Position numbers and translations under genes: made by a program. From the NCBI GenBank assembly GCA_039545355.1, contig BCJJ01000015.1:124001-188000 (forward strand): a DNA stretch of 64,000 bases. Reading direction: 5' to 3'. Position 1 is the first letter of the stretch. The number at the start of each line of letters is the position of its first letter. The stretch is from Trichosporon coremiiforme. Lineage: Eukaryota > Basidiomycota > Tremellomycetes > Trichosporonales > Trichosporonaceae. Positions 12,663-25,249 of the stretch are shown piece after piece. The notes under the pieces were generated by a model. That model worked only from the letters and a program-made list of their open reading frames with translations. It had not been told where the DNA came from and searched no databases.

Positions 12663-15364
12663 GGTGTCGAGATGGCTTTCGCGGGTGGTGAGAGGATAGG
12701 GCTAAGACGTAATGAGGTAGATGAGCGGGGGCGATGCCAGAGGCAATTACAGCTTCGCGGCGCTGGCGGGAGCGAGATTAAGAGGTGGATGCCCTATCGG
12801 AGGGCGTTGCTGTATGATTAATCAGACGGGCAACGCAAGTGCGGTTTCGCTTTCACTAAATGAAGTGCACTAGTCGACAGGCGTGATAGGCAAATGCGTC
12901 ACTGCACGGCTGCGGGCACGGGGTCGAGGTATGCTGGGCGTGTCAGTTAAATGCGCGTTGGATGGAGGAGAAGTGGGAAGGAGGATGGGGAGAGTTGACT
13001 GGTTGGTTGTGACCAAAGCAGGAATGGCGTCGTGCTTTCGCGACGGGGTGTGAATGGGCGACTCGGTGACAGACGCGGCGGGCGCGTCCGATCCGATCGA
13101 TAGCACGGAATTCTGGCAGCTAGTGGCCAGAAGCCGTCCGTGCGTTGAAACGACAGTACCAAAGAAATGGCATGTGGGCTTGCCGCGAGCGTCGATGTAC
13201 CCGCCCCCTAAACGCGGCTGGGCGGCTGCAAGCCTCGACAATAAAGGGCGTCTTCTTTTCTTTGCCAAAACTGTGGGCACTTCTGTCATCCCCGTCAAGG
13301 CGTGCGGCCAGGAATGCGAGGTGGGGAGGCGTGATCTTCGCTGCCGGTCGGCCGACGGGCAGGCGGCAGGGCCAGGCGGCAGGGGCAGGCAAATTGGACA
13401 CTCACAGATGGACGACGATAGGGGCACAGTCGTCGGGCTCAGAGCAGGCCGTTCCACGAGGAGGAGGACGCTGTTGTTTGCTGCTGATATTTTTGCGTGC
13501 GCTTGGGGTGCAAAAGGGAGGTGGTGCAGGGTTGTGTGTGTGAAGGTGTAAAAATAAAGATTGCAGAGGGAGGGTGCCCGTTGGATGAGAGGAGTCGACG
13601 CCAAGGAGGAATCGATCACTGTTAATCTAAACGCACAGGCGAGGTGCGGGGCTCAGCACAGTGCGCGTCGGCAGATTGAGGCGTGAGTCGAGGGAATGGG
13701 GGAATGGCGTGGCGCAGATGTGTTCCGCTTCCGCAGGCTGTGACAAGTGCAGGTCGTTCGTGGCAGGGTGCGATGCGGGTGTGGATGGGACGAGATGGAT
13801 GGGATGGAATGGATGATGGGACCGTGTCGAGGCAAGGCGGCTGGATGGTGGTGAGGCTGGATCACGACTTGATTGGTGGCCCGAGGGTCAAATGTGACGG
13901 AACGTAACCGGAAGCCACCACGACGCGCTTCGCGCTCCGTGTCGGAGCCAAAGTGGGAGACGGCGGCTGGGGAAAGAGTATGGAACAGCGAAAGAGCCTG
14001 TGCCGGTTGCGGGTGGACAGGCGGTGGTGGGGTCGGTGGTGGTGTAACAGCAAATGAATATCGGGAGGAGACGAGGTGATGATGTGATGGTGAGATGTGG
14101 GCGCTCGATGTGGGCTGCAGGGCCGCAAAGGGGAGTGAGGTATGCCGTTGCGGGCTTGGCTTCGCAGGCGCTGAGCGACCGTTGGCTGCAAGCCGAGCGT
14201 GGTGCGCCCTGGTAGAAAGGTGGTAGGTGGAGGCAACTCAAATCCAGGACCATGCCAGCATGTTGATCCGAGTTCACTTTTCCTAATGCCCAGATCTGCC
14301 CTGATCGTAATCTGTCTTGTAATCACCATTAAGCACCGACCACTCCCTGCGGCATCCTGCGCCAGAGTGGTATCTAACCGAATGGCGAGATCCATCAGCA
14401 GGGGGAGCATGGCGACAATGTCAGTGCGCCGCCAGTGCACGTCGCACCAGTGCGTTCATATGCATGCTCGGTCCTGGGCTCGGCATCCTCGACGCCTAGT
14501 CCGCATGCAGCAATGTTCAGCAAGCCTCGATCATCCGGCGTCCGGCATCCGGCAGTCCTGTAGTTGCCGGGCCAGCCTTCACCTTGATTGCATGCCTCGC
14601 AGCCAAGTCCGCTAAACGACTGATGGCGGGTTGCTCGTCATGGATCGCGACTAGCGCATGCCACCGGGTGCCGAGCACACCGCCGAACGCCGCTGACGGT
14701 CGGCATTTGGCCCCCAGGCAGCCACCGCTAAGCCAGCGCAGCAGTGTTAAGTTGCGAATACCTGTTTGAAGATGGTAAGTGGCGATCAGAAAAGTGAGAG
14801 GTGGGCGAATGTGCAGCTAGTGGGCGTCGTAAAGTGTAGGCGACTGTGCAACGAGGATTGCGAGACTAATACACAACAGATACATAGGGAGTCAATCCCA
14901 AGCTAGAAGCTGAATGACCAGACCAGTAGTGCGAGTGTACTTCGAGCACACGGAACGAGTCAATCGTCTTTTGGGGTGAGCCGACGGAAGGAGTCACGGA
15001 CTCCCGACCGTCGAGCTCGTTTGATGTGTTTTGCGTTGAAATGAATGTGAACAGCTGAGCTGTTGATGCAGTTTTGTTGTAATGCCGGGAGTGAACCGTT
15101 TAATGGAAACAAACGAGTGTGAGAGAGAGACAACCGAGACGGGAGACGGCCGGAAGTAGGTATGGATACAACGCCAGCGAGGATCAGGTTTGAGGAAAAC
15201 GAAGGGATGCGGTTGACTAGACCGGTAGTCGATGACCGCCAAGACCGTCCATCAAGGATGGTGGGAGCTCCATCAAGGAGCTTGAATTGAACTATCCGTC
15301 TAGGACAGCTGCCGGGCCGATCCGCCGATGCCCATCAAGGAGATCGGAGCAAGTGTCAAGTCGC
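12663..15364. other. intergenic, upstream of GPA1
   Basis: 2.7 kb holding the GPA1 promoter and the 3' flank of the secreted-protein gene. Frames of up to 249 codons exist but are low-complexity His/Pro/Arg translations with no family resemblance. No RNA gene was recognised. Confidence 0.4.
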
Positions 15365-16405
15365 TTACTGGCAGGTAACCATGCCGTTGTCCTTGACCTC
15401 GCAGTAGTTCTCGCAGGTCGAGATGCACTCCCAGTCGAGGAGGTCGTTGGTGATGTAGTTGCAGACCTGGAGGTCCTTGCCGTCACACGACCACTTGCCG
15501 TACTGGCACTGGGCCCCGGAGCCGGAGGTGGGAGCGACCTGGTCAGGCTGAACAGAGGTGGGGACCTCGTCGGGGATGGAGATGGTGGAGGAGACCTGGT
15601 CGCTCTTGACCGAGGCGAGGGTAGGCTCAGCCTTGAAGTCGTGGCCCTGGAGCTCGGCAGACTTAACGATGGAGGAGATGGCCGAGGGCTCGGGGATACC
15701 CTCAGAGGTGGACGAGGGAGCGGGGGTCTCAGCCTTGAAGTTGTGGCCCTGGAGCTCGGCAGACTTGACGATGGACGAGGAGGCCGAGGGCTGGGGGTTA
15801 CCCTCAGAGGTGGACGAGGGAGCGGGGGCCTCAGTCGAGGTGGTGGCCGGGGCCGCGGACGACTGCTGGGTCGAGGGGGCGCTGCCAGAGTCACCACCCC
15901 AAGGCGAGTTGTCGAGGACCTCGACGCGGAGGCCCTCGGGGTTGTTGCCACACTTGCCGTCGGGCGAGGCGGCCATGAAGGCCTTGGCAGACATGTCGAT
16001 GATGCCCTGGGTCATGCAGGCGGCGCAGCCGTCATAGAGGATGAGGGGTCCGTCGTCGATGGTGACCTCGGAGCCGTCAGAGCGGTAGACCTTGACCTCC
16101 TTGCCGCACCAGTCGGGGTGGGCGGCCATCATGTTGTGGTCCATGGCGACGATCTGGTTCGAGTTGATCTCCTTAAGGGTACCCTTCTTAAGGTTCTGGC
16201 ACATAGGGATGCCGTCGTTGATGCCAGAGGTGACGGCCCAGTTGGCAGGGAAAGGACCGCCATTCTCCTGGCCACACTTGTCGCCGGGAGCGACGTCATA
16301 GTAGACGGTGGCGCGCATGTTGTCCTGGGAGAAGAGGACGTTTCCGCCGGCAGAGACGGCCGCGAGGGACGCGAGGGTCGTGAAGAGGATGGAGAGGGTG
16401 TACAT
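15365..16405 (-). CDS. secreted cysteine-rich protein, possible double-psi beta-barrel domain
   Basis: Single-exon gene for 346 residues. Residues 1-19 form a signal peptide (hydrophobic core ILFTTLASLAAVSA). About residues 25-165 form a cysteine-rich domain with a DGPLILYDGCAACM stretch and an ending like expansin/RlpA double-psi barrels; this fold assignment is an inference. Next come two Ser/Thr/Pro-rich tandem repeats of 34 residues (TPAPSSTSEG...SAELQGH) likely to be O-glycosylated. The last 47 residues are a compact Cys-rich module (CQYGKWSCDGKDLQVCNY) of a type I associate with fungal secreted proteins. No GPI signal is seen. A wall or extracellular role is likely; no enzymatic residue can be named. 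Confidence 0.75.
   Translation of the reverse strand: MYTLSILFTTLASLAAVSAGGNVLFSQDNMRATVYYDVAPGDKCGQENGGPFPANWAVTSGINDGIPMCQNLKKGTLKEINSNQIVAMDHNMMAAHPDWCGKEVKVYRSDGSEVTIDDGPLILYDGCAACMTQGIIDMSAKAFMAASPDGKCGNNPEGLRVEVLDNSPWGGDSGSAPSTQQSSAAPATTSTEAPAPSSTSEGNPQPSASSSIVKSAELQGHNFKAETPAPSSTSEGIPEPSAISSIVKSAELQGHDFKAEPTLASVKSDQVSSTISIPDEVPTSVQPDQVAPTSGSGAQCQYGKWSCDGKDLQVCNYITNDLLDWECISTCENYCEVKDNGMVTCQ
15630..15833 (-). repeat. 102-bp tandem repeat, two copies, inside the secreted protein gene
   Basis: Two adjacent in-frame units of 102 bp (15630-15731 and 15732-15833) differing at a few positions, encoding the 34-residue Ser/Thr/Pro repeat. High similarity suggests a recent duplication; copy number may vary between strains. 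Confidence 0.8.
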
Positions 16406-16636
16406 GTTGATTTTTTGTCGGTACGGTGGTGTGCAGTGGTGCAGTGGTGGTAGCTGATAAGACGCGTCAAGCGACAGTCAGGTAGAGTTGGTTGAAAGAG
16501 TGGAAGTTGGTAGCGAACGCTGGTGCAGTAGTGCAGTAGTAGATGGGAACTTGCTTCAAGCAAGGGTCGTTCAGTCGATGAGCGATAGGAAGAGTGTTGA
16601 TGTCTGGGAAGAAAGACGAGCTAGACGTAGCGCGAT

Positions 16637-16643
16637 CTTTATA
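16637..16643 (-). promoter_or_regulatory. TATA box for the secreted protein gene
   Basis: TATAAAG on the minus strand, about 235 bp upstream of the start codon at 16405. No transcription start site can be seen, so the assignment rests on motif and position. Confidence 0.4.
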
Positions 16644-19600
16644 GGCAAGTGGCCGGACCGGTCGTAGGGTGGTAGCGGGTCGCTAACGGGTGGTGTCGCG
16701 GGCGACCGGAAACTTTGGACAGTCATGTGTTCAGGTGTCGCGCGCTGGAACCGGAATCGCAAGGCGGGGGAGCAGAGGACCGAAGTGGGGCCAGCGGGGG
16801 AGGAGGCGAGGGTGCCGGGGGATGGAGGAGGGGAAGATGTACACGGTGCGGCAGCGCGGCCGGTGTCGTGCGGCATGGGCACGGCATGCGCTGCGGATTA
16901 ATTTCAGCACCGGCTCAGGCGGATCAGCGCCATCAGGTACCAGAGGAGGGAGCGACGCGCAGTTGGCACGAGCGCTCGAGTGCTTGAGAGCGGGCACACG
17001 GGCACGAAGGGGCACAACGGGCAGCGAGGCCGAGCGCCAACACCTCAGCGGCATCACTGTGCTTCGAAAAAAGCGATGTGAGCAGTGGGTGAAGAACGGC
17101 GAGCGGCCGGGGCCGGCCCAGACGGCATTGAAGCACGATAGCGTCAGCCGGCCCACTGGGTCAGCCGGTCACTGATTTAGACTATGCCAGGAACCAGGGT
17201 ACCTGTCCGGAGAATCATCTTCGGTACTCGGCACTTACGCGTCAGTGGCCCATCTATCTCTGGCGAACCCCCGTTTTCCAGCAGATCATGCAGTGCCCTA
17301 GCCCCTGGGTCTGCATCACCCCCTTGGCGCATGGCGGTCCGCGCTATTTGCTGCCAGGTGATGGACATCTGGGTGACTGCGTCGGGCGCCTGGGATCTGG
17401 GTGTCCTGGAATGCGATGCGATCGTTGCTTCAGTGTGCGTCTCAGCGATGCACGTCAGGACTAGACGACGCCTCTCGCCTGTCAGCGCCCCTGGCGCAAT
17501 GCACCAGAGGCTTGGGACCTGGGGACGGAGGGTGCTGCTCTTGTTCGATGCTCGCCGTGGATCAGTCAGCCCAAGCGTCAGCCAACGGTAAGCCAGGGAG
17601 CCAAGGCCCAAAACTTGCGCCCGTGCAGACCATACATGCGCTAGCGTTCGAACTGCACCCTAAGGACGCCTGGGCCCTCGAGGAGCTTCCTGCAGTGGGA
17701 CTCAGGGACTAAGCTCCAGCAAACGTCGATGGAGACTGCTGGAACACCGCTGCGATGCCTGGCGGTCTGTGATGAGCTGTGCTGCCCAAGCTGGGCACCC
17801 CCAAAAATTTCCAGAAGCGGCGCAAAAGCTCCATCTCCCAGGGCTCCGTCAGGCACCAACGCCAGGGCACCCGGTAGGGCACCAGGGCCGTCCCAGGACC
17901 GGGCATGAACTAGGGCCTTAATCTTAAATCTCCACTATCCATTATCTAGGGTTGTGCCCCCGGCATGACTTGCCGGCCGTTCGCGGTCTGGACATTTGGA
18001 GCGGCTTTGGAGCTTCGAAAGAGGGTTGTTATGCTTTGTTGACATCCGCAAAGTGTTTGGTTCGTGTCTGGCGAAAAGGCACCGCGTGCGCCGCTGCTCC
18101 ACCCCGTCGCTACACCACCTGCCAGAAGAGGCGAAGACGCCGACCGGCGAGCTCGTCTAGCCATTGATGGGGTCAGTAACCGGTGTTGCCGCAAATATCC
18201 ATCCGCCTCCACTGTCACGGCATGGAGGCGTCGGCTGCCAGTTATTTCGGTCCAGAGGTATTCGTTTCTGGAGCGGAAAGTAATGGCTGGCAAACGCCTG
18301 GCTTACTTGACCCACCGGATGGTGAGCTTGGCTGGCTGCATGCAATTGACTGGCGCTGTAACGCTGCTGCTGCTCGCTGTATGCTGCGCCCGAGTGTGGT
18401 CAGGCGGTCAGTAGGTGCCGAGTTGCATGCGGACAAAGCCGAGTAGCGCGCGTCAGTCTTGGTGAGCTTGCGTCAGCGGTGGGTGACTCAGCGGCACACG
18501 AGGCAGTCACTGGCACGGCCGAATCAAGCATACGGGCGACTGACACATGCACGATGCTGAACGCGTCCGGAGAGATCGGTGACGTCGCAGCAGGCCAGGA
18601 AGACACCCGATCTACGCGTGGGGGAGCTGGTGATCGGGGATGCTTCCCTGTGCTGCGCGCTGTGCTGTGTGGGCGCTGCGCGTCCGTGGGTGCCTCACCG
18701 GCAGCACGTACGGCAGATACAATCAAAGCGTGATTTAGTAACCCGCAAGCGTGTCGGCGCGTGCGTACTCGGAATGCGGGTGTGCATCCATGCGTCCAGA
18801 AATTTGGCACACTAAGCAGTGGCAGGGTATTCAAAAGGCACAGTGGAGATACGAGGGCCGATTAGTATTCGTTATGCTCTGCCGTGAGCGCGGCGACTTG
18901 CGTAAATTTCTAATGCCCCTGAGGGCTCAAACCTTTCACTTCCAGTCGAGTCTGTAATGCGCATGCGGCGAATTACAGCATCAGTAATCGAGCTTAGTCG
19001 GCGAGCTGCAAGCCAGATCGCCGTCCTTTGAACATGACGTTTTCGGGGTCGAGACTAACCAGCACATGCCAGACATTCCAGACTCAGACACCGGGAAACT
19101 GGTCCCATTCGGCCGTACCGTAGCGCGCGATGCCTTACTGCTTCTCCCTCCTCGGCGCACATAAGGCGCACGCGACACGGCGCTCACGGAAGCGAACTGG
19201 CCAGCACGCAGTTCAGGACAGCGATGAGCGCCATAGGGCTGAACCACGCGAGAGTTGAATTGCGGAGACAATCTTCCGAAACTCTGAATGGCCTGGACCA
19301 GTGCTCGATTCTACCGCTGCTCATTGTCTGTGGAGCGGTGGAAAACGGCGAATCCAGCGCGATCGCGAAGAGGTGCGAGATCGTTGGCCATGGGCGAGGA
19401 GGAATGCAAGGCCTTCGTCGCAGATTGAGGCGCTCAGGTGCTCACGAGGCGCTGCGGCGCCGAGGCGTGCTCCAGATGTGAATGAATGCCGAACTCGCTT
19501 GCTGCCCGGCCAACGGCGTCGCAACGTCATCGCTGTCTCACCGCTTTCACCGCTCTGAGACGGCCGTGATCAGCTGGGTGTCTGCGCATTCAGAAAAAGA

Positions 19601-22600
19601 GGTTGCATTCCTCCGTAGTCCGTCATAGGCTTGCTTGAAGGTTTTGTGAGACTTCTGTTTCGGGGCCGCGACTAACGCTGGGAACGCGAGGTGCTGGGAA
19701 GCAATGTGGAAGTCGCGCGCATGCTTGCCACACGAGACGAGCGGATATCCTACTCACCGTGCTGTCCGCAATGGCGGTATCTGTGGAGCGCGTCTGAATG
19801 GCCGGAGTGCCTTCGTTCTTCGAGTGCCTGCATGTTTGTTATGCATGTGGCCTGGGCCTGTGCTTTCATGCCGTGCTCTATCTACGCGAAAGTGAGTAAC
19901 TGCGTGCGACGCTGAACGGACTTGCGAGAGCGGGGGAGGGCGCTGGCCGAATCGCGTGGGCCCAGACACCATGCTGGACAAGCGCTCGGCTTACATCATG
20001 CGATAAGTCGGCGACTAGTTAGCGATTAGTCAGGGAGGACCTCAAAAAGTTAGATTTGGCACCGCTCACCGCCGTCAAACCTTCTAGTCCCACTTAATCA
20101 CAGCCAGGAAGCACCCCATTTCAGAGCTTCGCATGCTTCGTAATGCGCCTTGAATGCGTGTGTACTGCCTTGTTTACACCGATACGGTAAGGCGTATTGA
20201 GTCAGCGCCGTTCAGGCCGTGTTGTTTGTGGAGCGGTCATATTCTGCCGAGAACCCGCCGAATGAAGCAGCTGTCGCAGGCGTTAGCGTCAGCGGCGCGG
20301 GACGCGCAGCCCGTCGAGATCCCAGCCTAGATCATGGCTGACCCAGTTGGCGCCGGGGAAACGGGACCGCTGTCCTCAGATTGATGAGAAGCGCTGCGGA
20401 GCGTTGCGGAGGTAGCAGCGCTGTCTAAGGCATGGACATGTGGCCCGCCCTGCCTCGCAGCTGTCTCAGTGGTCCCGTTATAGGTCACTGTAGGGACCGG
20501 GAAACAGATCAAGGACGCTAAGGACGTCCAGATCACGGATTTTGACCGGGCTTTACGGTTCTGCCAGCTTTCGTTTCGAACGCCGATACAGTCTCACTTG
20601 CCTGCCCTCGTCGACGCCTGTCCCATGGCCTCGGGAGAGCGGCTGATCCGGCGTATTCGTGTCGGACTCGCAGTCGGCTGAGTCGGGCTTTCTGTCGCCC
20701 TTGCTGGGCGCGGGCGAAGCTGCCGCTTTTCCAGATAGTATGACCGCAGTGCGACCGCTGTGGCTTGAGGTGGAGATGCCGACGGACCTTCGCAGAGTCT
20801 TCAGGTGGCGGTCACGTGCAGCTGCGAGATGGCCGCGAGGACTGCTTGCGAGTTCCAGTACCAGACAGCGAGCACCGGAATAACATGTTCCGAGTTCGTA
20901 AACGTATAAGTTTGACGAACTGGGCTTGACACCGCCCAAAGTTAAGTGGTCAGGCGGAGAGGATGCCGAAAGAGCAGGAAAGCGGCTCTGGTGGCAGCCC
21001 CCAGAGGCTGGGCGGAGGTTGGGCTTCGGCCATGACAGAGCACTGAACTCGACGGTTACCGATAGACTTGGTACTCCGGCTGGTAGATAAGACAACAGGC
21101 TCACAGGCACGTGAACCTCTGCGGTCTGAACCTCGAGAAGCCGTAGCGCGAGGGACATGAGGTAACTCGGTCTGGAGGCGTGACTGGCTCGCTTGCTGGT
21201 TCAGCCATATGGTGAGGCAGCGTGGGTGCCATCTCGTCGATATGAAGCCCAAAGCGGCAGGCGGTTCACGACGAGGAACCAGGCAGAAGGCCAGTATCAT
21301 CTGTGACGGGTGGCGCGTTGTTTGCAGATGGCACGCGCAGAGCAAGCAGGCCAACCGAGCGGGCAGCGGAGTGCCTGCGGTTACCGTGGCGTCTCAAGCA
21401 CTGTAAACTTGCTTGTCTCGCTGAACTTCTCTTGCATTGCACGCGACGCAAGCATGAACACTGAAAGTCAGCTGCGAAGGAACCGGTGCTTCTCCGTCCA
21501 CCGTGGTTGCCATTGGCCGCTTCTCGTGACCATCTCCCCGCTGCCTCTCGACGTCCTACTCCGAGCGTTGATCGATCGCCTCCTTCCTTGCGCCACGAAG
21601 ACGCGAGAACGAGTACCCAGCGTCAGCTGGCGAAATGGCGAGCGCATGTTTCCGTCTTCCGCGGTTGTCGGTCGCCGCCCCTTGTGGCCGCATCTCTGGT
21701 CGTCTGCCTCCAGCCTCACACTCCCTTCCCTGATTAATTGCTTCCCTCAGCAGCCATAAGCCAGCTGCATCCCCCTACCGGCTCGCTACCCTTTCGGTGC
21801 GGGGCAGAATGCCTCGCCGTGCCGTTCCGCGGCCAGCATAGCCAGCAGAGTGTCGAAGAAAAATGGCACGGCAAGTTATAGCCGTCATACCGGTGTAAGG
21901 AGGCTTCGACGTGATGGCGACAGTTGCCACACCCCACCGACAATCCCGACAATGCCATCCGTTCTTAGACAGACAAGCTCGAGAGACATTGGGTGCTGAG
22001 ATGCCCAGGCGGGTTACTCTTGTTCTCGGTGCTGAGACGGAGTGTGGTGCGACTTTCGGGCAATGAGCGGCGAGGCGATGCCGTCCAGCGCCAACCTGGA
22101 CCATACAGCTCGTCGCAGCTCTGCGCGTTTCGCCTCAACTTGCGTATGCCATCCTCTTCCCTCCGCTCCACTTCCCTCCGCCTAGGAATAACCCCATACT
22201 CCACGCTCTAGGTACGTACGATCTTGAATTGTGCCGGCCCGAACGTTAAGGCGCAGACGGCTACGAGCGGAGGCGGGCCGCTCCGCCGAGTGGCGATCGC
22301 GTACGTTTCGAGTCTGCGGTGAGCCAAATATCTCTGCGTGTCGTAAAGAAAGGAAGACCTGCAGAGCACTGCGAGATATACGAGACTAGCAGAGATGCGG
22401 TAGAGATGGCAAGTAACGTAGCGAGCGTAACGAGCGTAACGACGGCGCATGGCGTGGGGCGTGACGACCTTCATGTGCGTTCATGATTCCGGATCACTGG
22501 TCCCATGGTCCCCGTCGGTCGGACGCCCCTGTGTTTCAGATGGCGTCGCGTGACCTCCCTCTCTCCCTCCTCCCCCTCCGTCTTGTCCGTCCTGTGTTGG

Positions 22601-23224
22601 TCCAGAACACTTACACACCACTGCTGTGCACAGTAGCACTGGTGGGTGCCCCTGATGGTTGCTCCTGATGGATGCTCCTGATGGGTGCCTTTACACTTGC
22701 GCACAGGGTTGATCTGGCTTTGGGCGATGGAACCTGCAACCTGCAGAGTCTTCATATCAGGAGGTCCGGTCCGTGCCGTCATGTAATGTCATGTCATGTC
22801 ATGTCATGTTCTCGCGCCTCATCAGATGAACATCTGCTGCGGACCGTGGCGCCATGATGGCGCTGGCGTGACAGCCTACTTGCAGCACTCGCTCCCTTCC
22901 CCTGCCCCGCTCCCCACGCCGATCCCTAGCTCGCCGTGCTCGCGAGCTGACATGGTCACCTAAAACCCAGTGATACTGCATGCTAACGTCTAAGACAGAA
23001 GAGAAAAAAGGTGTACAACCGGTGGTGGTGGCTAGGCTAGTGGGTACCTGTGGTGCGTGAACAGAACTGTGAATGTATAGGAGACAAGAAGGACGGGATG
23101 CTTGATTTGGCTGTTGCGTTTATTTGCGTTTGTTGCTTTGCGCGCTGCTTGCTGCATTGGGGCGCGTGGTCGCTGGCGAGGCAGAGACGAGGATGGGAGG
23201 ACCAGAGCGAGAGAGGAGAGACGC
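16644..23224. other. gene-poor region of about 6.6 kb
   Basis: The longest gap in the window. No open frame has a recognisable domain or convincing donor/branch/acceptor sets, unlike the surrounding DNA. The longest candidate frame (minus strand, 20553-21158, 201 codons) looks like random translation. There is no terminal repeat or transposase/reverse transcriptase motif. It contains an ATGTC microsatellite near 22.8 kb. It may hold long regulatory sequence, an unrecognised non-coding RNA, or a fully decayed element. Confidence 0.4.
22786..22809. repeat. ATGTC pentanucleotide repeat
   Basis: Nearly five perfect copies of ATGTC, preceded by imperfect copies from 22778. A simple sequence repeat with no assigned function. 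Confidence 0.85.
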
Positions 23225-24278
23225 CTACTTCCTTTTACCCTTTCCCTTCTTGCCCTTGCCCTTCTTCTTCCCGTTGCCCTTCTTCCCCGGGGCGGCGCCG
23301 TGAAAGAGCGTCTTGTGCACGACCTCGTCGCCCGTCGGCGCGCCAGCCACGATGAGCTCTTCGGCCGTCTCGATCTGGCTCTCGTGCGTCTCCTTCTTCG
23401 GCGAGGGCTCCTTGGCCGACTGCTCCGGCTGCGGCGTTGTCGGGCGGGAGCTGTTGACGGATCCCGTCTCGGGGCTGGCACCGCGGCGCGGCGTCATCGA
23501 GGCCCGCGACGCAGAATTGATCGGTAACATCTGGTTGCCGATCTCGCGCCCAATGTCCTCTATCCTCTTCCGCTGCGCCTCGGTAAGGCCGGAGTCGGAC
23601 TGCGGCATTGGCGGCGCCGCACCGTAGTTCTCCTGCGACGTGATTGAGGCGCTGCCGACGCGCCGGTCGGGCGAGATGAGCGGCTCCGTCTCCTGCCCGC
23701 GCTGGGTAGGGTCAGCGGTCGCGAATACAGTTTAACCACGAGAGGAGTGCGTTAGGCGGCGATAGCGTGTACGTGAGCCAGCGGAACACACAAGACCAGG
23801 GCACGAGGACGCTGGCTGAGGCGAGTACTGTACACGGAACAACGGCCACCGAACATGTCGCCAAGCAGAGCTAGCACGCTAGCAGACGTATCGCGCAAAC
23901 CCGATCGGCGTCTCTGCCGTGCACGGTTCGTGCACACCCGCTAATGTGCAGCCCATCCGTAGGGTCATCATACGGCGTCCAGGGCAAGGGGGCTGGAGAG
24001 GCTGGCGGTGGCAATAACCAGAAAAGCTGCCCATTGTTGTCCTTGGGCGACTGGCTGCTGGGGTGGGCGCTGGCGAGACAGTCGGTAGCCAGTTGTCGGT
24101 CGCGAGGAAGGATTTGTTGCCGCGCCTCGTTGCCCAGTGTCCAGTGTCCCGGCCCTGTCTCTCGTTGCCCGGATCACACAAAGGGGATCGCCCACTGTCG
24201 CCGCCGAGTTCCACGCTGGAGAGCACTTACCTCGCCATCCTTTCGCCGGGGTCCACAGCACCAGTCAAAGATGCCCAT
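23225..24278 (-). CDS. LAMTOR1/Meh1-like lipid-anchored adaptor (Ragulator/EGO)
   Basis: Two exons, 24278-24231 and 23701-23225, give 174 residues. The first exon encodes only MGIFDWCCGPRRKDGE: Gly2 for myristoylation plus a CC pair for palmitoylation. Exon 2 opens with GQETEPLISPDR and ENYG, the acidic LL-like/NYG pattern seen in LAMTOR1 and yeast Meh1/Ego1, then a short helix (EAQRKRIEDIGREIG). In that family the protein anchors the Rag GTPases to the vacuole or lysosome. The C-terminus is a Lys/Gly-rich tail (KKKGKGKKGKGK). The intron is long (529 nt), with GTAAGT at the donor and CGCTGACCCTACCCAG at the acceptor. The family assignment rests on the layout of short motifs only; another small acylated protein is possible. 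Confidence 0.55.
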
Positions 24279-25249
24279 GGTCGTTGCTCAGTCGTGGAGT
24301 CGTGTAGGGTAGTTGACAGGGGTGTGTGGGTTACGTGGCTGGCTTGAGAGCCTGTAGATTTGCGTGCGGCTGGTCGAGCTAGTCGGGGTTCAAGAGTATG
24401 CGTAGGTTTGTCGTGGGATGCAGGAGCCTGAACGAGTGAGCGAAGGAAAATATGCGCAGGCCGGAAAGATTTGGGAAGGAAAGAAAAAAAGGAGTGAAGA
24501 CAAGTGTGGAGAGAGGAAGAGCGAGTCAAGGGCCGAGGAGACACTGGGCTGAATGAGGTAATGAGAACGAGTAGGTACGGACGAGACGTCCGGTCTGCGC
24601 CTGGCACGCCGCCAGCTGCGGTGCTCTACCAGTGCAAGGGCTATGGCGTCAGGGGGCACGCACGAAAACTCAAAACACATGTCAACTGAGCGACCGCCAG
24701 GCACCGAGCCTTAGGAACGAGTCGCATGACTTGGTCGCCTGGCTGACTTTGGGCTGACTCGAGTCCCATTTAGGATTCAGGTAAACAGATGTATTGGCGA
24801 CCAATTAGGATTCCGCGACCCACATCACAGGCACCCCCTTACCGTCCAATAGACAAAGTATAAACAAAGCTTCACGTCAATGCGACATGCGGCCGCTGAC
24901 GGCATTGAACAGCTTTGAACAGCATTCAATTCAGGCTGACATTGCCGTCTATGACTGTCATGTCTCATCCCCAGGATTTAAGAATGGCAGTGGCATCGCG
25001 CAGCAAAACGGTTGAAACATAAAATGATACATGGAGTATGGTATAGCGGTATACAAATGTGGAGACTCGTGGCCGCGACCTCGGCCGGGGTGCGCGCCGC
25101 TCGTTATCTCTTTTGTCGTTACAGAGGACCAAAAAATGAAAAACTCTAGCGTGCTAGTGCGAGAATATGTAGTTGAATGACGGGGTGGCACGGAGACGGG
25201 CTGCCTGAGCGGCGTCCGGGCTCACCGGGAGGCCCAGGGGCTTAGGAGC
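24279..25249. other. intergenic
   Basis: Upstream region of the LAMTOR1-like gene and 3' flank of the DUF1479-like gene. No gene seen. Confidence 0.4.

Noticed and set aside
17630..17660. GTTCGAA word resembling a tRNA T-loop
   Set aside because: No matching acceptor stem, D-arm or anticodon arm around it.
20553..21158. 201-codon minus-strand frame in the gene-poor region
   Set aside because: No domain, no repeat of family motifs, no promoter or splice support.
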